Of a stretch of 64,000 nucleotides of DNA, positions 17,223-26,678 are shown piece after piece. How positions within the stretch are numbered: the stretch's first letter is position 1; the number at the start of each line of letters is the position of its first letter. Below the pieces are notes generated by a model, which worked only from the letters and a program-made list of their open reading frames with translations, made no database searches and was not told the origin of the DNA. Location of the stretch: positions 1,344,001 through 1,408,000 of the forward strand of contig NZ_CP125098.1 in NCBI RefSeq assembly GCF_030020805.1, given 5' to 3'. The DNA comes from Paenibacillus sp. RC67 (GTDB lineage: Bacteria; Bacillota; Bacilli; Paenibacillales; NBRC-103111). The position numbers were made by a program, and so were the translations under genes.

Positions 17223-18992
17223 ATGAGGCGCTGGTTCGGAAACTCGTTAAAACGGAAGCTGTCCCTGTTTCTGCTGCTGGCTCTTCTGCTGCCTTTATTA
17301 TTAACCGGGGTTGTATCTTACACGATCGCCACCTCCATTACGGAGGACAAGGCGAAGCAGTCCGGGATGAACACGCTGCGGCAGATCGGGGGCAAGCTAG
17401 ATTTTATTATTGAGGATGTGGAGAGCATGTCCTTGTTCATTATCGGGCAGCGGGATATCCAAGCCTATTTGGATGATGAAAAAGAAGATGTCGTCCGCTT
17501 CACCTTGAACGTTGGTTTTTTGACGAATCTGGCGTTTTCCAAAAAGCATATTTCCAACATTACGATTACAAGCGACGTGGGAAAGCCTCCGCTGTCCAAC
17601 ACGACCGTACTGAGCTCGGGATTGCCTGAGATGCTGAAGCAAAATGAGCAAATCTACCGAAGCAGCACACGATGGTGGACGCCTCTGTATGAGAATCAGA
17701 CGACCGAGGGCTTGAAGAAGGTCATTTCCCTTGTGCGGCCTGTTCGCAGCATTAACAATTTCAAAAATCTCGGGATGATTTCTATCAGCGTCGATGAGGC
17801 TGAGATTGCCCGATATTTGACGGAGGCAGGATGGGAGTCCAGCGGGTTTGTATTGCTCTTGGATCAACAGGACCGCATCTTATCGAGCGGCAAGCCGGAA
17901 TGGCTGAATCATATGGTGACGGATATTTTTCCTGATATTGGTGCGATGGACGAGGATAGCGGGATCCTGAATTACGGTACGGGCAAGGAGCAGAAGACGA
18001 TTCTGTACTACACGATCCCTGGACAGCGCTGGAAGCTGGTCGGTTTTATCCCTACGCAAATATACACGAAGCAAAACGGCTATGTGCTGATGGTTACAGC
18101 TGTGGCGGTAGGGCTTGCCTTGGTGATGGCCGCTGGACTGGTGATTTATTTTCTGCAATGGGTGACGCGGCCGCTAACCAAGCTTACTCAAAATATGAAG
18201 GACATTAACCCCGATGAACCAATCCCTCATTTCGAGGTGCGAAGCACGGATGAAGTAGGCTTGCTGCTGCGCAGCTACAACAAGCTGAGCGACCGTATCC
18301 AGCGTTTGAAGGAGCAGGTGCAGAAGAACGAGGCGATGAAGAAGGAAGCAGATATTCAAGCGCTGCAGGCGCAGATCAACCCGCACTTTTTGTACAATAC
18401 GCTGTCGTCGATCCATTGGATCGCTTTGATGAATAAAGATCGAAAAATTGCCGAAATGGTAGGGGCGCTGAGCGATTTTCTGAGATTCAGCTTGAATAAA
18501 GGGGAAGAGTTCTGCCCTGTTCAGCAGGAGGTAGCCCACGCACAAAACTATGCTTACATTCAATCAATCCGGTTTCCTGATCAGTTTGAGATTGAGTTTT
18601 TCATTGATCCGGCCATGATGCAGACCCCGATGCTGAAGCTGCTGCTCCAGCCGTTGATTGAGAACAGCGTCATTCACGGGATTCAAAAGAAAAAAGAAAA
18701 AGGTCATGTCTATGTCCACGGAGAGCTGCTCGGAGCGTCACGGATGAAATTTGTTGTAGAAGATACAGGCATCGGCATGGAGCCGGCTAAGCTGCGGGAA
18801 ATCCGCAGAAATATAATGGCAGAGGATACACGAACGGGAATGTCCCAGCCAAGACCCAGCTACGGACTGCGCAATGTTCACCAAAGACTGCTTCTGCACT
18901 ACGGGCATGAATCGGGATTGATGATTGACAGCGAGTCGGGGAAAGGCACGGAAATATCGTTCATCATTCCGACAGGGGAGGAAATGACATGA
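17223..18992 (+). CDS. YesM-type sensor histidine kinase
   Basis: A 589-residue membrane kinase. TM1 follows the start (LSLFLLLALLLPLLLTGVV), then comes an extracellular sensor region of about 240 residues and TM2 (YVLMVTAVAVGLALVMAAGL). A HAMP linker starting WVTRPLTKLTQNMK leads to the His_kinase domain QAQINPHFLYNTLSSIHW with its phosphorylated His, and a HATPase domain with LIENSVIHGI and VEDTGIGM. GGGGGA ahead of ATG 17223 selects this start over 17187. The stop overlaps the response-regulator start as ATGA. It probably senses an oligosaccharide, or its binding protein, for the importer downstream. Confidence 0.88.
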   Translation: MRRWFGNSLKRKLSLFLLLALLLPLLLTGVVSYTIATSITEDKAKQSGMNTLRQIGGKLDFIIEDVESMSLFIIGQRDIQAYLDDEKEDVVRFTLNVGFLTNLAFSKKHISNITITSDVGKPPLSNTTVLSSGLPEMLKQNEQIYRSSTRWWTPLYENQTTEGLKKVISLVRPVRSINNFKNLGMISISVDEAEIARYLTEAGWESSGFVLLLDQQDRILSSGKPEWLNHMVTDIFPDIGAMDEDSGILNYGTGKEQKTILYYTIPGQRWKLVGFIPTQIYTKQNGYVLMVTAVAVGLALVMAAGLVIYFLQWVTRPLTKLTQNMKDINPDEPIPHFEVRSTDEVGLLLRSYNKLSDRIQRLKEQVQKNEAMKKEADIQALQAQINPHFLYNTLSSIHWIALMNKDRKIAEMVGALSDFLRFSLNKGEEFCPVQQEVAHAQNYAYIQSIRFPDQFEIEFFIDPAMMQTPMLKLLLQPLIENSVIHGIQKKKEKGHVYVHGELLGASRMKFVVEDTGIGMEPAKLREIRRNIMAEDTRTGMSQPRPSYGLRNVHQRLLLHYGHESGLMIDSESGKGTEISFIIPTGEEMT

Positions 18993-20565
18993 GAATTTTG
19001 ATTGTAGACGACGAGGTGATTATCCGCACCGGATTGTGCACGGTGATCGACTGGAAGGAGCTCGGGATGGAGCTGCTGCCTCCGGCTTCCTCCGCTGAAG
19101 AAGCGCTCGCCCGCATACCGGAGGAGAAGCCCCATATTTTATTGACCGATATCCGCATGTCCGGGATGGATGGAATTGAGCTGGCCCATAAAGTAAGGGC
19201 GATGCTGCCTGACACGGAGGTTGTTATTTTAACTGGCTATGACGATTTTACTTATGCGCAGCAGGCACTTAGAGAAGGGGTTACGGATTATTTGCTAAAG
19301 ACGAGCCGTCCCGAAGAGATCATTAAGGCGGCATTGAAGGCCAAGCAGCGCATCTTGGAGAAATGGGAGGCGCTCAAGCAGGAGAATGTTCAAACGGCCG
19401 CTTTACGCAGCCAACTGCTGGAACGGTTAATTACGCAAGGGCTTGAACAGGAGTCTGTTCATGAGCAGCTGTTGGTCTGGTTTTGCAAAAATGGCTTACA
19501 GCAGGCTCAAAAGGAGACAGCTCCTATGCAGGTGATGCTGGTATCCGCTTTGGGCTGGGGAGATAAACCGTTGGCACGTCTGCTGCTTGGGGCGGCAGAA
19601 AATATACTGTTCGAGCTGCTGCCAACCGTGACTCTGCTTAAAAAGGATAGGCTCGTGCTCGTGCTGCCCGCTGCGTCTGGAATGGCAGATCGCGAAATGC
19701 TGGAGCGGGCGCTGCTCCGAGTGGAGCAGACGTTGAAGTGTACCGTGTATGCAGCAGTGGGCTGTTCCGTTAACGATTATGGAGAGCTAAAAATGTCGTA
19801 TCTCGAGGCGGAGCATGTATTCACTTTTCGTGGATTGGTCGGTGAGCGGGGGCTGTATACGATTGAAGAGGTGAAAGACCGTAAGGGAGGAAGAACCGTG
19901 TGCTCTCAGAAGGAGGAGGCCGAGCTTTCCGCCATACTGATGAGCAACAATCCGACAGAGCTGAGGCATTGGGTGAATCAGAAGGTGCGCTCACAAATGG
20001 AGAACGATACGGTAACCGCTGTCTCTCTTCAAGCCTTCTTGCAGTCGATTCTATTGTCCGGCCACAGGTGGCTGGAGCGTGCCTGCACAGGCACAGGGGA
20101 TAACAGCGGCACCCAAGATCATGGACGATCACAGCCTGCTTCTCATATATTCACTTGGGAATCGCCCGGACAGCCCGAAGAGGATGTGTTCCGTCTGCTG
20201 TCGGGGATGATGTCCGCTTATCATGAGTCTTTAGCCGAGAGCAAATTTTCCTATATTCAAAAATCCATCGCCTATATCAAAGCCAATCTGGATCAGAACT
20301 TATCGCTTCAACAGGTGGCTCAATTCGTCCATTTGAACCCGAACCACTTCAGCGAAGTGTTCAAGAGGAGACCGGACTTAACTATATCGAGTTTGTAACA
20401 CAGGAGCGGATGAGGCAGGCAGCCGAATGGCTGCAGGGCTCTCAGGCCAAAATCAGTGAAATCGCCAATCGTGTAGGGTACGAGGACATCAAATATTTCG
20501 GTCAACAGTTCAAAAAGTACACGGGGCAGACTCCTTCGGACTATCGACAATTGCTAAAAGGCTGA
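18989..20565 (+). pseudogene. YesN-type response regulator (REC + AraC HTH), frameshifted
   Basis: The receiver domain is intact: ILIVDDEVIIRTG at the start, the phospho-Asp in HILLTDIRMSGMDG, and LKTS with its Lys. The first AraC helix pair NLSLQQVAQFVHLNPNHFSE is also intact. The frame stops at 20398. The other frame continues as YIEFVTQERMRQAAEWLQ, then ISEIANRVGYEDIKYFGQQF, and ends at TGA 20563-20565. The span of 1577 bases is 3n+2, so one missing G near 20367 (AGGAG for AGGGAG) explains it. As read, the product lacks the second HTH and should not bind DNA properly. It is either a real lesion or a base-call error. Confidence 0.85.
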
Positions 20566-20670
20566 AAAAATTCCCCCATCACTCCGAATTCTCTCCCGTT
20601 CTTCATATTGAAGCTGTCCCCTATACTTAAAACTGTAAAGAGAAGAGATGACCGAGGAGGGTACAACAAT

Positions 20671-22011
20671 ATGAAAAAAGTGGCAACAGTAGCACTAACA
20701 GCTGTGATGGCAACGGCTCTTCTGGCTGGCTGTGGTTCAACTGGCAGTACGGACGGTAAAGCGGCTGGTGACAGCGGCAGCAAAGATAAAGCGCAAGCCA
20801 AAGTAAAGCTTTCCCTATGGCATAACTACACGGGTGACGATCTTCGTGCCAAAAACATGAGAGCTATTATGGATCAATTCAAGAAAGACCACCCGAACGT
20901 AGACTTGGATATTCAAGGGATTCCGCCCGATGGCTATAGAGCTCGCCTGAAAACGGTTGCTGCGGCAAACGAAATGCCGGATTTGTTCGTTATGTGGCCA
21001 GGGGTTATGACCAAGGAGTTTGTAGGTGGCGATTTGCTCCAGCCGATCAATACGCTGCTTGACAGTAAGCCGGATTGGAAAAACGGATTCCTGCCGAACT
21101 CCTTCGACGATTTCACCATCGACGGCAAAACATACAGTGCACCGATGGCATTGTCTCCTACATCAATCCTTTACTATAACAAGTCGATATTCGATAAATA
21201 CGGTGTCAAGCCTCCTAAAACATGGGATGACATGATGAGTCTCGTGGATACATTTAAAAAGAACAATATCACCCCGATTGCGCTGGGGAATAAGGCGGCT
21301 TGGTTGGCTCAATCCAGTATTTTGAGCTCCTTGGCCGATCGTGTAACCGGTTCTGAATGGTTCTTGAACGCCGCTAATCAAAAAGCCGCGAAGTTCACCG
21401 ATCCGGAATTCGTTCAGGCGTTGACTTACCTGCAGCAGCTTAGCAAAGCAGGAGCATTCCAAGAGGGCTTCAACAGCATCGATAATACGCAAATGGAGCA
21501 AATGTTTGCTCAAGGTAAAGCGGCTATGATGATCGATGGCGGTTGGGCTTTGACAAACCTTGCGGCAGGGGCTTCCAAGGAAGCATTAGATAATATGGGC
21601 GTTACAGTACTTCCGTCCGTGCCAGGCGGCAAAGGGGATCCGAACTCCTTATCCGGCGTTGTAGGTACTGGTCTTGGAATGAGCAAGAAAACAAGCGGAC
21701 CGGCTAAGGACGCTGCTTATGAACTGATTTATGCGTTGTCCGGTCCTGCCGCACAAAAGTCAACTTTGGAGAGCAACCAATTGGTCAGCTACAAGGTAGA
21801 GCTGGATAAAACGAAAGTATCGTCCTTGTTCGCACAAGTCTATGAAATGCTCGGCAAAGTGAAAAGAACACCTGTATATGATGGCGTACTGAGCTCTGCG
21901 GCAGCGGATGTCGTGAACAATGGCTTGCAAGAGCTGTTGATGGGCGGCAAGCCGGAGGATATCGCCAAGAAGATTCAGGAATCGCAGGCGAAATCGATGG
22001 GAGTTAAATAA
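20671..22011 (+). CDS. Carbohydrate ABC transporter substrate-binding lipoprotein
   Basis: A 446-residue extracellular binding protein of family 1 (CUT1). The signal peptide MKKVATVALTAVMATALLAG ends at the lipobox LAGC, for anchoring by lipid-modified Cys. The mature part shows the family pattern VKLSLWHNYTG, MPDLFVMWPG, YYNKSIFDKYGVKPPKTWDD and GKAAMMIDGGWAL. AGGAGGG nine bases upstream fixes the start at 20671. It lies directly downstream of the sensor kinase/regulator pair and is separated from its permeases by two palindromic elements. The ligand is likely an oligosaccharide. Confidence 0.88.
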   Translation: MKKVATVALTAVMATALLAGCGSTGSTDGKAAGDSGSKDKAQAKVKLSLWHNYTGDDLRAKNMRAIMDQFKKDHPNVDLDIQGIPPDGYRARLKTVAAANEMPDLFVMWPGVMTKEFVGGDLLQPINTLLDSKPDWKNGFLPNSFDDFTIDGKTYSAPMALSPTSILYYNKSIFDKYGVKPPKTWDDMMSLVDTFKKNNITPIALGNKAAWLAQSSILSSLADRVTGSEWFLNAANQKAAKFTDPEFVQALTYLQQLSKAGAFQEGFNSIDNTQMEQMFAQGKAAMMIDGGWALTNLAAGASKEALDNMGVTVLPSVPGGKGDPNSLSGVVGTGLGMSKKTSGPAKDAAYELIYALSGPAAQKSTLESNQLVSYKVELDKTKVSSLFAQVYEMLGKVKRTPVYDGVLSSAAADVVNNGLQELLMGGKPEDIAKKIQESQAKSMGVK

Positions 22012-22029
22012 ATTAGCAGGACAGCACAT

Positions 22030-22058
22030 GGCTCCAGTCTTGTCGAAAGGCTGGGGCC
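22030..22058 (+). terminator. Stem-loop after the binding-protein gene
   Basis: GGCTCCAG and CTGGGGCC (one G-U pair) form a stem 18 bases past the stop. The T tract is weak, so it may be an attenuator or mRNA 3'-end stabiliser between the binding-protein and permease genes rather than a full terminator. Confidence 0.5.
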
Positions 22059-22115
22059 ATTGGTTTCACTTTAGCGAATCGGCTGGCGAGAAACCAAAAC
22101 ACTTGAAATATGGCT

Positions 22116-22245
22116 AGTGTTCCTCCGGTGAGATATGCCCCTCCAGCCGCTGTTGTTATCAGGAAATATCGAATTTATTTTATAAGGTGATTTCCTAATA
22201 ACAAAGGCGGACGCTCCGCTCTTCTGAGGCATATCTCACCTCCGT
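22116..22245. repeat. Nested palindromic element, copy B
   Basis: This shares the core of copies A, C and D. The middle arms are GGTGAGATATGCCCC and GGCATATCTCACC, and the inner arms are TGTTATCAGGAAAT and ATTTCCTAATAACA. It has the same orientation as A and is the most diverged copy. Outer GAGAAACC-type sequence occurs at 22089. It sits between the binding-protein and first permease genes. Confidence 0.8.
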
Positions 22246-22446
22246 ATTTAGCCAATTTCTCGGGGGGAGCGAGTTTCTCTATTTGCCGAGTATCGCTCAA
22301 GAGAAACTGCATTTTTATAAGATTGTCAGTTTCGTTAGAAGAAACTGGGTGTTTTTTAAATGTACTCAAAAAAATGTTAGAGGTGATGGGTGAGATACCT
22401 CACCGACAGGCTGTCGAGAAACCATATCGTACAGAAAAATGCGAAA

Positions 22447-22582
22447 GGTGGTAGGTGGGGTATCTCCTGGAGGAGCGAAAGCGACCGCCTTTGTTATCGG
22501 GAAATCATCGTTAGAAAAGCGGATTAATTAAAAATTTCCCGATAACAACAGCGGCTGGAAGGGGATACCTCACCGGGGTACC
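22447..22582. repeat. Nested palindromic element, copy C
   Basis: The middle arms are GGTGGGGTATCTCC and GGGGATACCTCACC, and the inner arms TTGTTATCGGGAAAT and ATTTCCCGATAACAA enclose a loop of about 30 bases. Outer GTCGAGAAACC lies near 22408 and GGTTTCTCGAC near 22606. It is inverted relative to copy B, about 200 bases away. Two short GGTGAG-ATAC-CTCACC hairpins lie at about 22387 and 22624. Confidence 0.85.
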
Positions 22583-22673
22583 AAAGCAATTTTTCAGAGC
22601 TTCAGGTTTCTCGACAAACTCTAGGTGAGATACCTCACCGAAGAACCTTGTAGATTTTTTTAGGAGGGAAGTC

Positions 22674-23549
22674 ATGACATCAGCGGCACGCATACGGGGG
22701 TTTATAACGGTTGCACTTCTTCCGGCCTTTGTGCTTTACGCCTTCTTTGTGATCATACCGGTGTTTTGGTCCGCTTACTACGGTTTTTTTGACTGGAAAG
22801 GGATCGGCGCCGCGAAGTTTATCGGTCTCGACAATTATGCGGAGGTCATCAAGGACCCGATTTTTTGGAAGTCGTTCAAAAATAATATGCTGATCGTAGC
22901 AGCATCCGTTTTCGGACAGGTGCCTATCGCGTTGGTACTTGCGATCCTATTAATGAAAAGTAACTTGTTTCAAAGAATCATCAGAGCATCGATTTTTATG
23001 CCAATGGTGCTTTCATCCGTCGTGGTAGGTATCATCTGGGGCTACATCTATCATCCGCAAATCGGGATTCTTAACTTTTTGCTGGAAAATCTGGGTCTCG
23101 CCTCGTGGAAAAAAGCGTGGCTCTCCGATCCGAAAATTTCGATGTACGCCATCATGGTGCCGATTATTTGGAACTTTATCGGTCCGTACATGATTATGTT
23201 CATAGCGGCGCTGCAAAACATTTCCCCGGAAATTGACGATGCCTCGCAAATCGACGGCGTTGGTCCGGTTCGTAAGCTATTCGTGATTACACTGCCGATG
23301 ATTTGGGATACGATCAAGGTTGCGGTTGTTCTATGTATTTCCGGAAGCTTGAAGGCATTTGACTTGATCTATGTAATGACCGGCGGCGGTCCGGCTCATT
23401 CTACGGAGCTGCTCGCTTCCTATATGTACAATAACACGTTCAACGTGTTCCGTTACGGTTACGGAAGTGCCGTGTCGACAGCGATTATTATTTTAAGCAT
23501 GGCATTGATCGTAGGAAGTCAATATTTAATGAAGCGGGAAACGAGATAA
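22674..23549 (+). CDS. Carbohydrate ABC transporter permease (MalF/LacF-like)
   Basis: A 291-residue CUT1 permease with six membrane segments. The cytosolic EAA loop reads EIDDASQIDGVGPVRKLF around residue 190 and contacts the ATPase. FDLIYVMTGGGPAHSTELL is the usual MalF-type segment. AGGAGGG precedes the ATG. It pairs with the next permease and the upstream binding protein. The unusually long 662-base spacer to the binding-protein gene holds two palindromic elements. No ATPase gene accompanies it. Confidence 0.9.
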   Translation: MTSAARIRGFITVALLPAFVLYAFFVIIPVFWSAYYGFFDWKGIGAAKFIGLDNYAEVIKDPIFWKSFKNNMLIVAASVFGQVPIALVLAILLMKSNLFQRIIRASIFMPMVLSSVVVGIIWGYIYHPQIGILNFLLENLGLASWKKAWLSDPKISMYAIMVPIIWNFIGPYMIMFIAALQNISPEIDDASQIDGVGPVRKLFVITLPMIWDTIKVAVVLCISGSLKAFDLIYVMTGGGPAHSTELLASYMYNNTFNVFRYGYGSAVSTAIIILSMALIVGSQYLMKRETR

Positions 23550-23568
23550 TCGAATGGGAGGGAATACG

Positions 23569-24441
23569 ATGGAATCAGGATACGCAGTGAAGACGACCGC
23601 CTTCCCTCAAGGGCAAACCAGGCAGAAGGTAAAGAGGGGCTCCATCAACATCATGCTCACGCTTTACGCTTTAGTTACGCTGTACCCGTTATTTTGGTTA
23701 TTCATGAGTGCGTTCAAGAGCAATGAGGAGTTTTTCTCGGCACCCTTTTCTTTACCGGCGCAGTGGCATTGGGATAATTTCAGCCGTGCTTGGGAAGTAT
23801 CCGGCATGGGCGTTTCACTCATTAACTCTACTATTGTTACTATTGCTTCCTTAGTGCTTACTTTGGTGCTTGGAGCGCTTGCGGCTTATGTATTGGCCAG
23901 ATTCGAGTTCAAATTGAAGCCTTTGATGATGGGATTGTTTCTGCTGGGCATGCTGATTCCGATTCACAGCACGCTGGTGCCGTTATTTATAATTATGAAA
24001 AAAATCGGGCTGCTGGACAGCTACGGGGCTTTGATTTTGCCCTATACCGCATTCGAGCTGCCTCTTGCGATATTCGTAACTGCTGCTTATTTAACCTCCG
24101 TTCCTAAAGAAATTGAGGAAGCTGCGTTAATGGATGGAACCGGGTATTGGGGTATCTTTTTCCGTATTATGCTGCCCCTTAGTATTCCGGCGCTGTCTAC
24201 CGTCGCTATTCTCGCTTTCTTGCGGTTCTGGAACGACTTCGCGTTTGCGCTTGTGTTTATTAGTAAGCCTGCTTTGAAAACATTGCCGCTCAGTCTCTCG
24301 GTATTCGCTACCGGCTATTCGACGGATTATAAGCTGACGATGGCGGCTTTGTCCATTGCGGTGCTGCCGACGATCATCGTGTTCCTGTTATTTCAAGAGC
24401 AGATCATGAAAGGAATGACGGCAGGGGCCGTAAAGGGTTAA
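23569..24441 (+). CDS. Carbohydrate ABC transporter permease (MalG/LacG-like)
   Basis: A 290-residue CUT1 permease with six membrane segments. The EAA loop is EIEEAALMDGTGYWGIFF, and the C-terminus MKGMTAGAVKG is typical of MalG-type partners. GGGAGGG upstream of ATG 23569 is preferred to the ATG at 23554. It lies 19 bases after the first permease, and the isomerase gene follows 51 bases later, so the three form one transcript. Confidence 0.9.
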   Translation: MESGYAVKTTAFPQGQTRQKVKRGSINIMLTLYALVTLYPLFWLFMSAFKSNEEFFSAPFSLPAQWHWDNFSRAWEVSGMGVSLINSTIVTIASLVLTLVLGALAAYVLARFEFKLKPLMMGLFLLGMLIPIHSTLVPLFIIMKKIGLLDSYGALILPYTAFELPLAIFVTAAYLTSVPKEIEEAALMDGTGYWGIFFRIMLPLSIPALSTVAILAFLRFWNDFAFALVFISKPALKTLPLSLSVFATGYSTDYKLTMAALSIAVLPTIIVFLLFQEQIMKGMTAGAVKG

Positions 24442-24492
24442 AATGGAATCGAAGGAAAATAAAATCAAGGATTATGCAGGGAGGAACGGAGC

Positions 24493-25368
24493 ATGACATT
24501 GTCCAATCGCATCGGTGTCATTGTCGACAGCTTTGGTATCGGTGTGCGTGAAGGCTTGAAAAAGGCGAAGGACGTTGGGGCCGATGGCGTACAAATTTAT
24601 GCTGTGAGCGGAGAGATGGACCCTGCTGCATTGTCGGTGAGTGCGCGTAGAGAGCTGAAAGATTACATCGCTTCTCTTGGTCTGGAAATCTCTGCCCTGT
24701 GCGGTGATCTCGGCGGACATGGGTTCCAGGATCGTACGGCAAATGCGGACAAGGTAGAGAAGTCGAAGCGGATTCTGGATTTGGCGCTCGATCTGGGCAC
24801 GAACATCGTGACTACGCATATCGGTATTGTTCCGGAGGACGAGCAAAGCGAAGTGTTCCACAGCATGCAGTCCGCGTGTGAGGAGCTCGGGCAGTATGCC
24901 AAGAGCTTGAACGCTTACTTTGCTATCGAGACAGGACCGGAGCGTGCAGCTCATTTGAAGCATTTCCTCGATTCGCTCAGCACGAATGGCGTTTCCGTCA
25001 ACTTCGACCCGGCGAACATGGTCATGGTCACCGGTGACGACCCGGTTCAAGGGGTTCATTTGTTAAAGGACTACATTGTTCATACGCATGTCAAGGATGG
25101 CATTCGCTTCCGTGAAGTAGACCCGCGCGAGGTGTACGGAGCGCTTGGCTTCGAGCCTATGGATCACGGCAAAATTGCTCAGATGGTATCCTCCAGCGAA
25201 ATTTTCAAGGAAGTGCCGCTGGGCGAGGGGAAAGTACCGTTCGAAGCTTACTTTGCCGCTCTGCAGGAGATCGGCTACCAAGGCTATTTGACGATCGAGC
25301 GGGAAGTCGGTTCGCAGCCTGAGATCGATATTCGCAAAGCGGTGGAGTTTATTCGCCGTTACAAATGA
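24493..25368 (+). CDS. Sugar phosphate isomerase/epimerase, TIM-barrel (AP-endonuclease-2 fold)
   Basis: A 291-residue xylose-isomerase-like TIM barrel. Segments with likely metal ligands are AIETGP (Glu), VNFDPANM (Asp), DYIVHTHVKDG (His) and LTIEREVG (Glu). Such enzymes epimerise or isomerise keto-sugars, inososes or related compounds. It ends the importer operon and is followed by a terminator at 25426. The function is inferred to be processing of the imported sugar. Confidence 0.83.
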   Translation: MTLSNRIGVIVDSFGIGVREGLKKAKDVGADGVQIYAVSGEMDPAALSVSARRELKDYIASLGLEISALCGDLGGHGFQDRTANADKVEKSKRILDLALDLGTNIVTTHIGIVPEDEQSEVFHSMQSACEELGQYAKSLNAYFAIETGPERAAHLKHFLDSLSTNGVSVNFDPANMVMVTGDDPVQGVHLLKDYIVHTHVKDGIRFREVDPREVYGALGFEPMDHGKIAQMVSSSEIFKEVPLGEGKVPFEAYFAALQEIGYQGYLTIEREVGSQPEIDIRKAVEFIRRYK

Positions 25369-25425
25369 AGCTTAGCGTACAATATTGATTTAAGGCGATG
25401 AAATCATGTATTCCGTTATCTAAAT

Positions 25426-25466
25426 AGCGCCAGCTTGGCTTTGATGCCGGGTCTGGTGCTTTTTTA
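25426..25466 (+). terminator. Intrinsic terminator of the importer operon
   Basis: AGCGCCAG pairs with CTGGTGCT (one G-U) around an internal GGC/GCC helix and is followed by six Ts. The right arm contains the 18-base sequence that recurs at 27755. Confidence 0.7.
25444..25461 (+). repeat. Direct repeat, left copy
   Basis: ATGCCGGGTCTGGTGCTT, identical to 27755-27772. Weaker similarity continues on both sides (a CGCC/CGGCC-rich left part, then ATAATA on the right). The two copies bracket the AT-rich pair of cell-wall genes. Confidence 0.7.
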
Positions 25467-25495
25467 TCATAATAGAATTTATTTCCCAAATAACT

Positions 25496-25642
25496 CTATC
25501 GACTGCTGCCGATAAAAATACCTGAGGTTTTCTGAATGTGAATTTGGCCATTGGACTGGGCCATCTTTCGATCAATAAATTCCTTAAACCGATCGGCCGT
25601 CTCCGAGTCCAGAACAAACTGATCTGGGGAAAATCCATTCAT
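25496..25642 (-). CDS. Possible 48-residue protein
   Basis: Starts MNGFSPDQFVLDSETADRFK and continues EFIDRKMAQSNG with a charged amphipathic helix, ending GIFIGSSR. Coding-like composition is the main support. A GGAGG lies 18 bases upstream of the ATG, which is too far for a strong site. It starts four bases after another short frame (25647-25778). I do not recognise a family. Confidence 0.35.
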   Translation of the reverse strand: MNGFSPDQFVLDSETADRFKEFIDRKMAQSNGQIHIQKTSGIFIGSSR

Positions 25643-25646
25643 AAGA

Positions 25647-25778
25647 CTATTTCACAATGGCCTCCGACTCAGTCACCAACAATGAATCCTCATACAACCA
25701 TCGCAGCAGAAAACTAACGCAATCATTACTGGAAATGGTAGATTGTTGGCGATTCTTGAAAGCTGATCGGACGATCAT
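25647..25778 (-). CDS. Possible 43-residue protein or gene remnant
   Basis: Begins MIVRSAFKNRQQST and contains VSFLLRWLYEDSLLVTESEA. In an alternative frame the upstream part reads ITVYVDDRPISFQESP, resembling a copper-amine-oxidase N-terminal-like beta strand, so this stretch may be the frameshifted remains of a larger gene. No clear ribosome site is visible. Confidence 0.25.
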   Translation of the reverse strand: MIVRSAFKNRQQSTISSNDCVSFLLRWLYEDSLLVTESEAIVK

Positions 25779-26054
25779 CTACGTAAACGGTAATGGCCGA
25801 ATCCTAGGCGTAAGCAGCCATAGTGGACATTAGCAATGATGCGGCGATCAACCACCTAGCTTCGTCTGCTCAATTGCCCTTGAGAAGCTTGTACTTGTTT
25901 ATTGCATACTATGAATTTAGACAAAGCGATGTGTGAAAAAACGGGCGGCAGCCTATTAGCTACCATATTTTGAGTGTACCCATCCGTAAAGAATGATGTT
26001 AAGTTTAAAAGCGGGAGGTATTTCATTAAGACTAATTCGACTTAGGAGGTTACA
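25779..26054. other. Intergenic, AT-rich, no gene seen
   Basis: No supported open frame and no clear hairpin. The ribosome site GGAGG of the NlpC/P60 gene lies at the right end. A promoter is presumably within the last 100 bases, but I cannot place it. Confidence 0.4.
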
Positions 26055-26678
26055 ATGAAAAAATCTATCATCTTGAGCTCCGCATTAGCCGTAAGTATTA
26101 TGTTTTCAAGCGTTGCTTCTGCTGCTACATACGATCAGTACACTGCTAAAGACAGTGATACGTTCTGGAAAATTGCCAATCAACAAGGCGTAAGTTTATC
26201 CAGTTTAATGGAAATAAATCCAAATGTCGATCCAAATAATATTTACGAGGGTCTGGTCATAAACTTACCCAACGGACATAAGCAAAACTGGGAAGCACAG
26301 GCGGATGCAATGATTGCCAAAGGAATGTCGCAACTAGGAGTTCCCTATGTATTTGGAGGAGACCAACCGTACCAAGCATTTGATTGTTCTGGCTTTACTC
26401 AATATATGTTTAGAGAGATTGGAATTGAGCTCCCTCATTCGTCCTCCATGCAAAGTGATTTAGGAGAGTATGTTCCAGCCAATCAATTACGTAAAGGTGA
26501 CTTGGTATTCCTAAGTGATACCTACCAAGCAGGAGTGTCACATGTGGCTCTCTATATTGGAAACAACAAGATATTACAAGCTGGAACAATGGGAACTAGA
26601 GAAGTGAAAATCAGCACCTTATTTGGTACACCCTACTATGACTCCCATTATTGGGGAGCACGTCGTCTCGTCAAATAG
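26055..26678 (+). CDS. Secreted LysM + NlpC/P60 peptidoglycan endopeptidase
   Basis: A 207-residue exported hydrolase. The signal peptide ends at ASA near residue 23. A LysM peptidoglycan-binding repeat covers about 27-72 (YTAKDSDTFWKIANQQGVSL). The NlpC/P60 domain has its catalytic Cys111 in DCSG and His163 in SHVALYIG. It probably cleaves gamma-D-Glu-diaminopimelate bonds in cell-wall peptides. GGAGG precedes the ATG. The gene is more AT-rich than its neighbours and overlaps the convergent LD-carboxypeptidase gene by eight bases. Confidence 0.9.
   Translation: MKKSIILSSALAVSIMFSSVASAATYDQYTAKDSDTFWKIANQQGVSLSSLMEINPNVDPNNIYEGLVINLPNGHKQNWEAQADAMIAKGMSQLGVPYVFGGDQPYQAFDCSGFTQYMFREIGIELPHSSSMQSDLGEYVPANQLRKGDLVFLSDTYQAGVSHVALYIGNNKILQAGTMGTREVKISTLFGTPYYDSHYWGARRLVK

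Noticed and set aside
20608..20670. Longer start for the binding lipoprotein at 20671
   Set aside because: It would put 21 charged residues before the signal peptide and lacks a ribosome site; AGGAGGG supports 20671.
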